Part shown: positions 1 through 12,758 of the stretch, in pieces
How positions within the stretch are numbered: the first letter of the stretch is position 1
How the letters are laid out: every line of letters begins with the position of its first letter
Assembly: GCA_949361645.1 (NCBI GenBank)
Contig: OX442429.1
Span: 4,009,147-4,073,146, forward strand
Direction of reading: 5' to 3'
DNA: 64,000 nt
Source: Spongilla lacustris
Lineage: Eukaryota; Porifera; Demospongiae; Spongillida; Spongillidae
Made by a program: the position numbers and the translations under genes
The notes under the pieces: generated by a model
Databases searched by the model: none
What the model saw: the letters and a program-made list of their open reading frames with translations, nothing else
Told to the model about the DNA's origin: nothing

Positions 1-2865
1 GCATGCAGACAGCTATGTCAGGAATTCCCTGATTTGTTCAAGGCAGAACTAGGTTGCCTTAAGGATTTTGAGCTTGATGTCAAGTTCAAGGCAGATGCAA
101 AGCCAGTTTTCTGCAAGGCACGAGTGGTTCCTTTTGCCATTCAAGAAGACCTGAGCATAGCATATGATGCAGGGATTGCAAGGGGTGTGTGGCAGTCTGT
201 CCAGTTTAATGATTATGGCACTCCTGTGGTCCCCATCCGAAAAGTCGCCCTTCCAGGTCAAACCACAGCAAAACTTCGAGTATGTGGGGACTATTCAGTG
301 ACAGTGAACCCACAGCTGGAACCACATCGCCACCCTATACCACGCCCAGAGGATTTGATGCAGAAGCTGGGTGGTGGCTATGGATTCACCAAAATTGATC
401 TTTCAGATGCCTACAACCAGATTATGCTGACACCTGAGAGTCAGAGGAGGCTGGCCCTTAGTACCCATCGTGGGGTACTACTTCAGATGCGCTTACCGTT
501 TGGCATCAGCTCAGCACCTGGATATTTTCAGGAAATTATGGACATGCTTACCAGTGACCTCAAAGGAGTAGCAGTATATATGGATGACATTCTGGTCAGT
601 GGGAATACGGCTGCAGAACATCTCCAGAACCTCAAATCACTTCTAAAGCGCTTGGAAGAAAATGGTCTGCGATGTCGTCTGGAGAAATGTTTGTTTGCCC
701 AACCATCTGTTGAATACCTTGGCCACATCCTTTCACAGCAGGGAATATCCAAAGGTCATAAAGTAGATGCAGTCAAGATGATGCCACCTCCTGAAAACGT
801 GTCCAGCCTTCGCTCTTTCTTGGGCTCAGTGCAGTTCTACAGCAAGTTTCTACCAAACCTAGCTTCAGTAACTGAGCCACTCCATCGCCTCACTAAGAAA
901 GGAGTACCCTGGACTTGGGGCACGGAACAAGTAGAGGTATTCAAGAAGCTGAAAGATCTCCTGTGTGCAGACACTGTGCTGGCTCACTTTGATCCCTCCC
1001 TTCCCATTGGGATCTCATGTGATGCTTCTGAGGTTGGAGTGGGAGCTGTCTTATTTCATCGGTATAGTGATGGCGGAGAACGTCCAATTGCCAACGCTTC
1101 TAAGACACTCACAACCACACAACAGGGATACAGCCAGATCCAAAAGGAGGCTCTAGCCATTGTTTTTGCGCTGAGCAAATTTCACCAGTTCTTATATGGT
1201 CGACCTTTCATCCTTATAACGGACCACAAGCCTCTTCTTGCTCTTTTCGGGCCAACAAAGGCAACACCAGCTCTGGCAGCAAACAGACTTGCTCGCTGGG
1301 CTCTGATGCTAGGCCAATACCATTACACTATTGAATACCGGAAGTCAGCAGAGCATGGCAATGCGGATGCTCTTAGTCGTCTTCCAGTAGGTCCAGATGT
1401 CACGTTTGATGCAGAGGAAGGAGAGGCAGACGTGGACATGGTGTGCACCATCAAGACCATCAGTTTGCAACTCAATCCCATGGATCAAGGGGTACTGGCA
1501 AAAGAGTCAAGCAAAGATCCAGTCATAGCCAGAGTAATGCGCTACACTAGGGAAGGATGGCCACCAAAACTAAGGTCAGAGGGAGATTCCAGTGTGGATT
1601 GTTTGGTGGAGACATTTCGGAAGCTTTCAGTTTCTCTCTCCACAATTCATGGTTGTCTTCTCCTGGGTTCCAGAGTTGTCATTCCTCCTAGTTTGAGAGC
1701 ACAAGTTCTTCAGTTGCTCCATCTGGGGCATTTCGGTATGCAGCGGATGAAACAGCTGGCTCGCACAGCTGTATACTGGCCTCAGATCGACTCTGATATT
1801 ATGGATCTCTGCCATCACTGCACAGTCTGTGCTGAACACCAGAACAAACCACCAAAGCCTGTAAACCATCCTTGGATGCTTCCCGAAAAAGCATGGAGCA
1901 GGGTTCACATTGATCATGCCATCAATTTCCTTGGGAGCAACTGGCTGGTTCTCATTGATGCATACTCGAAGTATCCTAGCATCCATGCAACTACTTCTAC
2001 TTCTACAAAATCAACCACAGAACTTCTCGAACAGGATTTTTCACACTTCGGCTACCCTCATGCTATTGTGTCTGATAATGCAACAACCTTCAGCTCAGAG
2101 GAATTTCAGTCCTGGTGTCGGGAGAGGGGCATAACCCACCTCACTGGTGCACCCTACCATCCAGCCACCAATGGAGCAGCAGAGCGCTTGGTCCAGACAT
2201 TTAAACATGCTCTTTCCAAGTCTACACTCCCACCTCGAGCAGCACTGCAAGAATTCTTAATGCAGTATCGGCGCACCCCACTAGCAGAGGGATACTCTCC
2301 AAGTGAGCTTCTAAATGGTCGTCAGATCCGAACCAAAATAGATGCTCTGCTTCCGTCTCCTGCACACATGGCCCAAGGACGGCAGGCCAGAGCAGCAACC
2401 AAGTCACAGGAAAAAGAGGTTCCTGAAAGGATTGGACCAGTCTATTCAGTGGGTACACCTTGTTATGCCCTCTATTGTGGCCCCAGGCAGGAGAAAGACC
2501 CCAGATGGGTTCCTGCATTGGTCACAAAAGTGTTTGGGTCCCGCAGCTGCAATGTGAAGGTAGTTCCTAAAGGTGGTACATGGAGACGCCACATTGAACA
2601 GTTACGGCCACGATATGGTGTACTGGAAGATGCAGACCCAGGGGAGGTTGCAGTAAGTCTACCCGAAACCAGTTGCAGCCATACATCTACAGATTCATTA
2701 CAACCAGCAACTCCGGGGCCACCTCCAATCAGTCCTGTAGAAGGGGTCCCATTGGTTTCAGACCAGCCCAGAAGAAAATGGCCAAACCCTCGTCTTCCAA
2801 CAGGGAGTGAGTATGGGCCTGGCCACCTTCGCCGCTCATTACGGACCAAACCCCAGGTCCAGTAG
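1..2865 (+). CDS. pol: Ty3/gypsy pol polyprotein: reverse transcriptase, RNase H, integrase (5' partial)
   Basis: This polyprotein copies retroelement RNA into DNA and integrates it. The frame is open from base 1, so the true start is outside the window and no internal start should be assumed. Domain order is RT, RNase H, integrase. The RT catalytic motif YMDD is at nucleotides 577-588 (residue 193 counted from base 1), preceded by the LPFG-ISSAPGYFQ region. RNase H shows the TDHKPLLALF motif near residue 407 and an ISCDASEVGVGAVLF segment. The integrase has an H-x-H plus CHHCTVC zinc-binding end (about nt 1720-1835), then a D-D-E core seen as HIDHAINF, VSDNATTFSSEEF and HPATNGAAERL. The C-terminal part contains the basic WVPALVTKVFG region and a proline-rich tail. 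RT-RH-INT order is the Ty3/gypsy arrangement, not Ty1/copia. No frameshift or stop is seen, so this copy could be functional if its 5' part is intact. Confidence 0.96.
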   Translation, partial: ACRQLCQEFPDLFKAELGCLKDFELDVKFKADAKPVFCKARVVPFAIQEDLSIAYDAGIARGVWQSVQFNDYGTPVVPIRKVALPGQTTAKLRVCGDYSVTVNPQLEPHRHPIPRPEDLMQKLGGGYGFTKIDLSDAYNQIMLTPESQRRLALSTHRGVLLQMRLPFGISSAPGYFQEIMDMLTSDLKGVAVYMDDILVSGNTAAEHLQNLKSLLKRLEENGLRCRLEKCLFAQPSVEYLGHILSQQGISKGHKVDAVKMMPPPENVSSLRSFLGSVQFYSKFLPNLASVTEPLHRLTKKGVPWTWGTEQVEVFKKLKDLLCADTVLAHFDPSLPIGISCDASEVGVGAVLFHRYSDGGERPIANASKTLTTTQQGYSQIQKEALAIVFALSKFHQFLYGRPFILITDHKPLLALFGPTKATPALAANRLARWALMLGQYHYTIEYRKSAEHGNADALSRLPVGPDVTFDAEEGEADVDMVCTIKTISLQLNPMDQGVLAKESSKDPVIARVMRYTREGWPPKLRSEGDSSVDCLVETFRKLSVSLSTIHGCLLLGSRVVIPPSLRAQVLQLLHLGHFGMQRMKQLARTAVYWPQIDSDIMDLCHHCTVCAEHQNKPPKPVNHPWMLPEKAWSRVHIDHAINFLGSNWLVLIDAYSKYPSIHATTSTSTKSTTELLEQDFSHFGYPHAIVSDNATTFSSEEFQSWCRERGITHLTGAPYHPATNGAAERLVQTFKHALSKSTLPPRAALQEFLMQYRRTPLAEGYSPSELLNGRQIRTKIDALLPSPAHMAQGRQARAATKSQEKEVPERIGPVYSVGTPCYALYCGPRQEKDPRWVPALVTKVFGSRSCNVKVVPKGGTWRRHIEQLRPRYGVLEDADPGEVAVSLPETSCSHTSTDSLQPATPGPPPISPVEGVPLVSDQPRRKWPNPRLPTGSEYGPGHLRRSLRTKPQVQ

Positions 2866-2914
2866 AGAATTTACGCCTTTGCTGCGGTATAGAGCTTTAA
2901 GGCTGGCAGGGAGA

Positions 2915-3224
2915 TGTTATGGCAGGACTCATTCATGCACACATAATTAACACCTATGTATACACAATAGTGGCCTCAGCGGGAGCCTTCTCTGAAGCCT
3001 CCATTCACACGCACACCTATGCGCACAATGATGTTTCTTGTCTTCTTTGTGAATTGTTGTATGTGCGCATATATACCCGAGCTGTGTTATGTATGTTCAT
3101 GTTCATGCTCTTGCATTGATTCGCTACATTGTGATTCCGGTTGAGCAACACGTCACGGAGCTAGCTGCGCTTCTACCTAGACTTAATCCTCATTTCGGAT
3201 CCTTGTGTGTCAAGAACACAACAC
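2915..3224 (+). repeat. 3' LTR of the Ty3/gypsy element
   Basis: It begins TGTTATGGCAGG directly after the polypurine tract and ends near AAGAACACAACA, giving the usual TG...CA boundaries and about 310 bp. A TATA-like string (CATATATACC, about 3068-3077) could be the U3 promoter. The right boundary is inferred from the terminal CA and is uncertain by a few bases because the sequence there is ACA-repetitive. Confidence 0.7.
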
Positions 3225-3899
3225 AAAGTCTGCATGCAAAGCTGCTGGGGCAATGCACAATGCAAGAACTGCATGCACGTGCATAGCATACGACAGTTCA
3301 TGCATGCACCCTACATGCAGATGTACATGAAAGCAAATGTGGTTATTAGTCCTATTCACTGCTTGGTAAAGGAAGGCTGGTACCACATTTTCTTTATTAC
3401 AAAGCAGTAAATCTGGCCATGCTATGCCATAGGATTGAAGTGCAACAAATTTTTTTCCAACTGAATACAAACTGCTAGACTTAAAAAAAACTGCTAAAGT
3501 TGCAAAGGTGGTGGGGCAATGCTCAATTCAAGGCAGCTCATGCTACAGACATTACTTTATGAAAGCAAATATGGTAAGTCTTCCTCTCACTTGTACTGCC
3601 AGCATAGTCCTATTTACTACCACAAAGGAAGGCTGGTACAACATTTTAATTATTTGGCTCATGCAGTAATCTGGCCAATGCCATACAGAATTGAAGTGTC
3701 ACAAAAAAAAAATTTTTGAATTGACTGTATACATAATTACCAAAATTTCAAAAGCTGTATGCAAAGCTGCTGGGGCAATGCACAATTGCAATCACGTGCA
3801 TAGCATACGGCAGCTCACCCTGCATGCAGATATACATGAAAGCAAATGTGGTTATTACATAGTACTATTTACTACTTGGTAAAGGAAGGCTGGTACCAC
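3225..3899. repeat. Degenerate tandem repeat, about 260-bp period, cut by assembly gap
   Basis: Three diverged copies begin near 3238, 3500 and 3765. Each carries a variant of GCTGGGGCAATGCACAAT, then a CATGCAGATRTACATGAAAGCAAAT-type block (split here by variants) and a GGTAAAGGAAGGCTGGTACCAC-like end. The third copy stops at the run of Ns. No coding potential is visible. Confidence 0.65.
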
Positions 3900-4099
3900 N
3901 NNNNNNNNNNNNNNNNNNNNNNNNNNNNNNNNNNNNNNNNNNNNNNNNNNNNNNNNNNNNNNNNNNNNNNNNNNNNNNNNNNNNNNNNNNNNNNNNNNNN
4001 NNNNNNNNNNNNNNNNNNNNNNNNNNNNNNNNNNNNNNNNNNNNNNNNNNNNNNNNNNNNNNNNNNNNNNNNNNNNNNNNNNNNNNNNNNNNNNNNNNN
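3900..4099. other. Assembly gap, 200 Ns
   Basis: Exactly 200 N characters occupy 3900-4099, so this is a nominal scaffold gap of unknown true size. It lies inside a tandem repeat and just upstream of the first visible FPGT exon, so missing 5' exons could be hidden here. Confidence 0.99.
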
Positions 4100-4263
4100 C
4101 TACATGTACTTAATACGTAATATCACTAGTTTAATTGTTTTATGTTGAACCTCATAGTGTCATGCCTACGTGTAGGTGTCTGTACTGTTTACTGTGAGCT
4201 TCTGGGGCTGTACTGGTGTTTTTGGCTGGCATTTCTGTTCACACTGATCACAACTTCTTCTAG

Positions 4264-7200
4264 GCACAATTCAACCATTTGGGCACAGCAAAAGAATATG
4301 TCTATCATCTCTGTTCGAATGAAACGTTAATGAAGAGCTTTGAATTCAAGACTGAAGTGATGGTGAAGGATGAGAGTAAGTCAATAATAATGTATGATGT
4401 GTCTGATTGAGCTGTCTAATTTTCTAATTTCATAAAAGCACAGATAATCATATGTATTGATATTTTGTGGTATTGCTGTAAATTTGACTTTTTGGTGAAC
4501 TCAGTTCCAATATGATTATAAAAGTAGCAGGCACTGTTATAAAAAGTCATCTGTACATGTACTGATACATTACAACAAAGCACAGAAATATATTATTTAA
4601 TACATGCCCAGTACAATACAGGACTGCATGGAAACCCAGGCTTTGGCAACAGCTAAGTCAATAGCATTGGTATGAAAAGCTTGTCCTTGTAATGAGCATG
4701 CACCAGAAGGAAGCGACGGCAGCACTGTATCTAAGCAATAGGCATGCCATAATCTTGCTCTTGCTTTGTAACGGAAGAGAAGCATGGCCAATTATAGTGA
4801 AGACACATTGCACCCTTGTGGAGTGCAAAGCCATGAGTGAGAACAGAAGGCCATGGTGAGGCACCTTTTTTCGCTGTTGAGTTCAGTAGCCCTCTAATGG
4901 GTAGAAGGCAGGATTGCTTTGAGCCACACCAATTCAGATGAGCATAGTTGCTGTCACAATGAATGGACCACTGCCTTGGCCTGTTTTTAAGCAAAGAAGA
5001 TGGAAAAAAGGAAAGTCCATCTGTTATAGCAAAAGTCAAGAGCGGTCGGGATTTTCATTGATGATGAATATTCAAAACAAGCTGATGTGGGGGGGGGGGA
5101 GTTAGTTAGAGCATGACCACCAAAGAGCAAAAAGATCTCTATCTAGGTCACTTATGCTGACATTCACAGGGTGCATTTTTAAAGTTGAGATCATTTGTAG
5201 GTGACCAGATCATGCCAGATGTAAATAGCCATGCACTGTTTATCACATATGCTTTTTGTCAAACAAATGTTGCGTATGAATTACTTCACTGTAGCTATGG
5301 AAGCTTCATTGTCAAGAAGTCGAAAAAGGAAAAGAACAGGTATACAGTTGGGTCGGGCAGAATCAATTGTGAGAGCTAATTATGATATGTGTCTACAAAA
5401 CTGCACTGCAAATTTGGCATACATGAACATGTACTTCACACTACACCACCCCCCCCCCCCCCCCCCAAAATAAATAAATAAATAAATATAAATAAAAATT
5501 TCAGTGTACACCTATCATGGATATACAACCTGGTATCCTTCGAAGGCAAACTTTTTACAGTAAATTGTTTTTGTTATTTTTTAAAATATTGGTGCAGTAA
5601 TGTGAACAATCTATGATGTGATGTGAGGCAGACATTTCATGCTTTAGGTGCTGAAGCTAGTGCAGATCAGGGAACTCAAGGGCTGTCAGGCTGCACAGTT
5701 ATGCATTCTGTGATTCAGAATAGAGAAAGGTACATGCATGTGCAAAGTACAGGAAGTAATTCGATGTATAAGTTATGCTTGAATGATTGCAATACCAAAT
5801 TGCAACTGGTTGCTGTCTGTAGAAAAGTATATGAAATCACCAAAGTTCTGCATAAATTAGTACATTTCTTAATAATTGATAAAAATTTATGTACATACAC
5901 GTCATTCAGTCCCTGTGCCAATGTTCTTTGCTACATTCTATCCACATCTTGACAGGGTTTTATCAATAAGCAGACAGATATATGTATCTGGAGAGACAGG
6001 TTCTCTTGCCTTTCTACTCCAAATATTTTCTATGGCTGTGTAGCGAGGAGAATAAGGCATCAGTTCTCATAGGCCAATCCAACCTGATGACCTTTTGTAT
6101 ATAGTTAAATTTATAGGTGTAGTGTGGGTAAACAATATTTGTGTAAAGTTGTATTTGATTGACACACAGCAATAAACAGTACTTAAGTATCAGGTGCATG
6201 ACTGTAATCCTTCACTGTTGTTTATATCATTTCATTGGGATGTCTACGAAAAGGATCTGGTTGCTTTTGACCTTAATACAAAAATTTCTTGATGAATTGT
6301 TTTTGCCAATTTCCATCAAAAATTTGGCAAATTCTTGTCATAGCTAGGAATGTTAGTAGTACATGTATATCCCTTGTTGCTTGTTTAGAAGCCTGAAACA
6401 CAAAATGATGAGCATGAAACCTGTACTTCTTAAACCATTTGACACATGTTTCATATCAAGCCACAGCAGTGGTAGGCTTTTATTGGAGCAGTTGTACATA
6501 CATATATAGTCTTGAGGTGCCATAGTCAGCATCAACACTGATGTTAATTATTGTGAGCAGTCAAACAGCTTTGAGCATGGTGGATGCGTATAGTTCCCTT
6601 TAACCCTTTTATTTAACATACATGTATCCACTTGTTAGCATTTTTATCACTTCAGTTTGTCAGTTGGAAAAGGCAGTGTTATTGAGTACTGCACAGTAGA
6701 AGAAGGAGCGAACATTGGATCCAATTGCATAGTTAGCAATCTCCATGTTCCAGTAAGAATGATTTGTTCTTTCTGTTCATTGAGTGCAATTTGATTCTGA
6801 CCGATCTAGGCTGGCTCAGAGATCCCCGACAACTCCTTTTTACACACAGTTGCTGTGGAGAATGGAGGCTGTACCCTGTACACCACACTGGTTTTTGGTG
6901 AGTTCAGCATTTTGATTGATATATATTTGTTTTGTTAATGTTCTTATGTGACCAGGTATCGGCGACAATCTGAAAGCTAAGAAACCTGCAGGCCAAACAG
7001 ATGGTCTTATTTTCTGTGGTGTTAACATGGTAAGTGTCTCAATTCGTATACTGTATGGATGATTCTATGGGGAAATGGCTGGTAATATATTTTGATGACT
7101 AACGGTATTGACATTCTATTTTCAACACATTGTACACGTACCGTACCATAAAGTGGTCTTTCACTAACTCCTTAAAGTAACATTATTCGTGAGGTCTGAT

Positions 7201-10200
7201 ACCATACATGTACGAGGAGGTTCAATACTGCATACATGTATCTAGTAATCAAATTGCTTCAAATTCAGTTTGTATGTAGCCTGCTCTATTGATAGTTTTA
7301 TCTGTTGCAGAGAGACATGTGAATAAAGTATTGCCACATTTTCTGCTCAATTTGTGCCAATGTTATAGGCAAACTACATTCCACTCAGTGTATGGAAGGC
7401 GGGCATTATATCATCAATGCAAATCAAATGAGGAAAATGTGCACTAACTTTACACAGCTGTGTCTCCATAATGAAAACATTAAAACAAATCAATAGCTAC
7501 AAAACTTTTCTATGTACGAGCCAAAATTTGGAGCGATTTGATTACTCCTGCTGAAAGATACGGCAATTTAGAACCTTGTAAGATATCAATTTTTTTAAAA
7601 TGCCGTTTGATCTGTAGTAAAAGTCTTGGGCTGAGATAAATAAGGCTTAAATCATTTTGATAGTGTAAACAGTGCTAGCCAGTACGCTCCATGCACGGTT
7701 AAAAAAATCTGTACAGACAGCTCTATTAATACAACTCGTTTTATGTGTATCAAAAGGAATTAAGCCTTATTCTCCTAAAAGGACTTACATGTAGACTACT
7801 CGTCAGTACTGCTAAATGTAACTAGGTCCCTTGAACGATCAAATGGCAAAAACATTTTTGCTGTATACCTGGGTATACAATTGTACCCCAGGGATGACAT
7901 TTAGGACAAAATACATTAAGAGGACTTTTTTCAAAAATGCCACATTCATCTAAGTTTTGTACTGAAATTGATCTAAAACTAAATTCATTTTACTGTAGAC
8001 ATTTACAGCTTATATGTACTGGTTCTAACTATTTATTTTTCTATACAGATTCATTTAATGTCCTAATTGGCATATGGGCATATCTTATTACCATGCACGT
8101 CCTGTACTTACATTCTCAGGAAACCATGTCTTTGCAAACAACTTAGCTTGCCATCCATATGTCACATATATCATCAATGTTGTCCTGTAATGTATGTACA
8201 TCTTTTCATACTTGAGTAATACAGCTATACATTTGGGCACTCCTTTCTTGGTCCTCGCTGGTCATTTTCACTGTAGCTCATTATATTTGTTAGTTCTGCT
8301 ACTATGAACCAACTCCTTGAACAGTTCTACTAATCAAATATATATATAAATATGTGTTTTTTAAAATACCCTACTGGTAGTTCTTCATTGATGTTCGAAA
8401 TACATGTATTTGCATCAAGGCTGGGTTTTTTTTTTTAACTTGAAGCTACCTGTGATATAGTACATAATGCTGTGCTGTTTTGTAAAGATTACAGGTAAAG
8501 TTATGTCATAATTTTATCACAGGGATCTGCTATCAGTCTTCTTGGGTATACCCATACCCTATGGAATTCAGAGGTAGGCCTTACCATTTGTGAATTGTAG
8601 GCAGAATGTGCACAATTTATATGATTTACATATATGGGATGCAACTGTACATGGTCTTGTTAACGTGTAGTTGTAAACGTTAACTGGCTGGTTTTACACC
8701 CATAATTTTAATTTCAACAGGATGGAAGCTGCAGTTTGTGGACTTCAAAATTATTTCCTGTCTTCACCACAAGAAGGCAGTCATCATTGTTTGCAATCAG
8801 CACGATCCAAAAGGTGAAGGGGCTGTCCCTGGTGTCCACAGAAGGTAAGTGTTCAAATGTTTATGAGAGTATCCAATTATTTTTTGGCAGCTTGGTAACA
8901 GCATTTTTAAAAAAGAAAGGCTATTTAAAAAATGTAAAACAACCTACATGTAGATCAGTTAACCAGATTGCTAAAAATAAAATATATATTCACTATGATA
9001 TAAGAGAATGAGAGATATTTGGCTTCTTTGCAGCCTTTTATTTGCTGTTACCAAGCTGCCAAATAAACATTAAAAATTTTGTGGATACCCCGGAAACCTC
9101 TCACTTATAAAATGGAATTTTTAACCCTTAAGTCAAACTAATTTGTCTGAAATCTTACCTAATGCTGTGACAGCTTGAAAAAAGCATGAATATTTCTAAC
9201 AGTTGTGACTTAAACAAGAGAAATTAGGTAAGAAACCAAAATCATGTGATGGGGGAACAACAGTATGAAAGTAAAAGAAAAGCATTATGGCTGCAAAGAC
9301 CAATTCAATTGTATTTGGACCTTTATATAATTGCACCAACTTTCTTTGAAGCAGTTAGTGCTGCCTTTTCATATTTTAGTGGGACTGCATGTGGTATAAT
9401 AGCAGAAGGATCAGTGTGTTTAATTGCTGATAAAATACTACTGTGCACTATACATGTACATGTATGTGCATGTTTTGCTCGTGTACAATGTTCTGTGAAA
9501 CAACATAGCTGTCAATTTGTACTGAATGTAGATGTCAATTTGCATGTACAGTGTTCCTTACCTAAAGCTTCCAAATCTGGTTGTTTTATATAACTTTAGA
9601 ACCATTTATGCTACAATCATGGGATTTGGACATTTAGCCATCATTACTTTGCAATACTTACATGTAATTATTTTATTAAATGTAAACAAACAATGTTTAT
9701 GAATATACAAACAACGGTTCGAAGCCACTTTTTATAATGCAACTCCTGTAAGGAATGTAGTACATAGGTGTGTGGTAGGTTTGAGTGCTACCAGTAGAAA
9801 GGTCGATAATCCACTGGGATAATGTTTTACTTACATGTATCTCCAGGTGTGGTTTGTACATTAGAGGAATCCTGTATCTAGTGAAAATATTGGCTTCTAT
9901 TATTCGTTAGGGAGATAGCGGGCAATTTTGCATACACTTTGTCTCTGTGACAATAGCACTTAAATCAATGATCTGAATATTTCACTAGCTACATGTACAG
10001 GATACTTGTAGTGATTTATGAACCTTTATACTGGTAGCAGTGAAATTAGATAACGTGTACAAATGATTCTTGCAACTGAAATGCTTTATACACTTCCCCC
10101 CCCCCCTCCCCCCCCCCCCCCCCCCCACCACCATTTCTCTTGAAAAAAAATGCCATGTATATCTGAAATATAGATAATGATATTAAAATTTTAAATAAAT

Positions 10201-11606
10201 AAAAACGATTTTATATATACTCACAGCATTTCATCCCTGGATAACTTTGAGCCAAATTCAATTCTACCTTCTTTTGAAGCTGTCTTTGTTACTGTACCAA
10301 ACAATACGTCATATTCCATGCACAGATTTTATCAGACACTTGAAATCTATCGTACATTAAAAGGGTCTCAAGTAAGCAGCATTTTTATGTTTCCTATGTG
10401 TTCTTTGAATTTTCAAGCAAAGAGGACACCATCACAAGCCAATTTGTATTGGTCCATTCACTTTATGGCAGCAGGCTTGTAATCATTCCTCTTATGCCTG
10501 GCCTATCATCAGAATAGCAAACCAAAGAAGAATAATATTATGACTACCATTGTAGTGACCCTTAACACTGATGAGATATGAAAGTTGCTGGAGTTTAAAC
10601 ATCCTTAAGGCCTCCTCCAACTGTATTAGCAGTAGAACCAGAGAGTTTGGTCTTCACATCCACGCATGCATGGATTAAGCACCATTGCAATTTTCTATAT
10701 GTTCTTCTCTTCATGAGTAGGTTCAGGCTTGTGTTTCCAAATTTCTAGCATGAGGTTTCCTAACAGTATTAAACAAAGTAAGGAGGGTTGTCTCCTGGAC
10801 ATCTGGCCCTGTACATGTATATGTAGGTGGAGCATTGAGGTGATAGTGTTGCTCTGTTAACGAGCCCAAGGCCTCAGACTTCTTTGCACCCTCAGTTTGA
10901 GGTTGTATGCCCTTCTAGGGCTGAGAAAATTCATTGTATTAGCTGTATTGAAGAAGTTGAGGAATTGAAGAGCGCTGGGAAGATGAGGAATTGTAGTGCT
11001 CAAAATAGACTTTATGAATGTCTTCAATCTGGTCTTGATGAGCTCTTCTGAACAGATGTTCTATTCGTTTTTTCAGAGTTAAATATATTATTACCTTGGG
11101 CTTTGGTATCATGATGATAGCACGACACAAATTTGCACTGGTATATGCTTTTGCTCTTCAAGAAATGTTAGGATCTTTCCATAGACCTACCTCTCAAAGT
11201 GTGTGCTTTTTAGCTGTGGAAGAGGACCTCAGTAGTACATATTTCCAGCAGACATCAAGGCTTAGCATGCAGCAAAGCTCTTGTAATGGATCTAAATCCA
11301 ATACAAGAGCTTTGTTTCCATGGCCAGGCATTGGGTCACCCACTTTGTAGTTAGTTGAACTTGTTAATGTGGTGTGCTGTAATTCAAGTGTTATCCTATG
11401 ATAGCATTAATATTATATTGCACACCCTCTCGTAAGTGCCTGACTAACATTGATTTTTAGTGTCCTATAAATGATAGTTTGTCATCTGTACAGTTCCACA
11501 GGCACAAAGCTACTGGTCGGCTGGTGAAATTATGAAGGCAAAGTCTGTCGATGCTCTGCTGAAATATCACAGTGAGCTGAGGAATGCAATAAGCTCTACA
11601 CAATAG
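4264..11606 (+). CDS. FPGT: Fucose-1-phosphate guanylyltransferase-like protein, last seven exons (5' part missing)
   Basis: FPGT makes GDP-L-fucose from fucose-1-phosphate and GTP in the cytosolic salvage pathway. Exons read at 4264-4375, 6664-6752, 6810-6897, 6956-7029, 8523-8573, 8721-8844 and 11494-11606 (stop TAG). All join in phase with AG/GT borders. The peptide contains GTAKEYVYHL, the beta-helix-like GSVIEYCTVEEGANIGSNC, then LVFGIGDNLK, CSLWTSKLFPVF and the C-terminal SYWSAGEIMKAKSVDALL. These follow in order the C-terminal half of vertebrate FPGT as I remember it. The protein ends here without a GHMP kinase domain, so it fits stand-alone FPGT rather than fucokinase or a plant-like fused enzyme. 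The N-terminal nucleotidyltransferase half is absent between the retrotransposon and 4264. It may lie in the gap, left of the window, or be lost. Confidence 0.8.
4376..6663. other. FPGT intron, no other feature recognised
   Basis: This stretch lies between the first and second visible FPGT exons. It has a G-run at about 5090-5099 and a C-run followed by an A-rich tract at about 5449-5495. No additional gene, tRNA or transposon could be supported. Confidence 0.5.
7030..8522. other. FPGT intron, no other feature recognised
   Basis: AT-rich sequence between in-phase exons ending at 7029 and starting at 8523. A coding-like stretch at about 7370-7430 was considered, but the 8523 exon fits the family order better. 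Confidence 0.5.
8845..11493. other. Last FPGT intron, 2.6 kb
   Basis: This holds a long C-run at about 10096-10127 and short open frames on both strands with no recognisable domain. Its length, larger than nearby introns, suggests decayed insertions, but no TIR or RT motif could be assigned. Confidence 0.5.
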
Positions 11607-12758
11607 AGAGAAAATATCACACAGAATTTTTATTTTATTGTTGAAACCACTACTAGCGATTTCTTTTGCATTTGACGTGTTCGTACATGTATACAAAAAA
11701 AAAATCAATGATGTCAAAATTTAGCATCAATGGGACTACATGTAGTAGAAAGTTATACTTCAGCAAAGAGAAGTTAGGCTCTATGATGAGAAGAAAATGT
11801 AAGCTTTTTTTGCGTGCTAATTTCCTGCATACTCTGCACATGCACAGATCTAGAAGCCACCTTCCTCCCAGACTACCCCCCCCCCTCCAAATCGAAGACT
11901 TTGTTTTTATGACTCTTTACCTACCCCATTGTAAAGAAAGTAGGCCAGGTCCATTAAAAAAAAATGTGTGGCTCTTCGCTAAATGTCTCCAACATTAATT
12001 ATTTGATCTATTGTAAATGCTCTGACTAACGAAATGGGCCGGGTTAGAATCTTTACCTCTCCTCCTCTTGATCTAAATAACATCACTTCGACATGTCCAA
12101 CTATTATGTGATCAATTACCAAAAAGAATTTAGCTATGACACAGCCTCTTTTTCTTCACACTTTGCAATGAGCACTTTACATTCGGGGGTAACCATGCAT
12201 AATGATGCATTTACATTCTCACAATTAATCCTGACACGTTACTATCACAGCAAAAAAAATGACAAAAATCTCGTATTTTGATTCTATTATTTCATTACAG
12301 ATACGTGCCTTCAGATCAGAATTCAAAATACTAATCAGCCTATATACTATACCGGTAGTATAGTACCCGGTACGCGGTACGTCGGTCCAAATTTACACAC
12401 TCGTACCATACTGTTGCAGTGTGTCCACACACGCTCACTTCGGATCTCCTGCAGTCTTTTATAAATTTCTGTATTTCTCTACTTTCTTCTTACGAGTACA
12501 TGATGATGTAAACTCAAGCGAGTAGACTCTCGTGCCCAGCCAAACAGAGTTCGAGCTCGACTACTAGTGCTAGGTTAGGTATTTGTAAAATATTATTATG
12601 GTCACTGCATTTACAGATGGTGTTTTAATGCAACGTGCAGTACTGATGTTAGAACAAAACTCTTAGCCACTATACATGTAATTGGATGGCAACAATGTAT
12701 TAATTTTAAAATAAAAGTTTTACAATAATTATCCCCGGCAAAAAGGTGGCACCCTTCT
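11607..12758. other. Intergenic region, nothing recognised
   Basis: It lies between the FPGT stop codon and the long-TIR element. It contains a C-run near 11876-11885 and a GC-richer patch with CCGGTAGTA / GTACCCGGTACGCGGTACG at about 12352-12381. No gene or repeat family could be supported. Confidence 0.5.

Larger units (their letters stand above)
1..3224 (+). mobile_element. Ty3/gypsy LTR retrotransposon, 3' portion
   Basis: The left edge lies inside the pol gene of a Ty3/gypsy-type retrotransposon. The pol frame is open from base 1 to the stop at 2865. It is followed by a purine-rich tract (GGCAGGGAGA, about 2905-2914) that fits a polypurine tract, then a sequence starting TGTTATGG that fits a 3' LTR. 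Gag, protease, primer-binding site and 5' LTR would lie outside the window, so target-site duplication and LTR identity (age) cannot be assessed. The long uninterrupted pol frame suggests a recent insertion. Confidence 0.93.

Noticed and set aside
7371..7430. Candidate FPGT exon reading ANYIPLSVWKAGIIS
   Set aside because: Exons at 8523 and 8721 give the expected family order with proper phases; including this piece would bring a stop codon.
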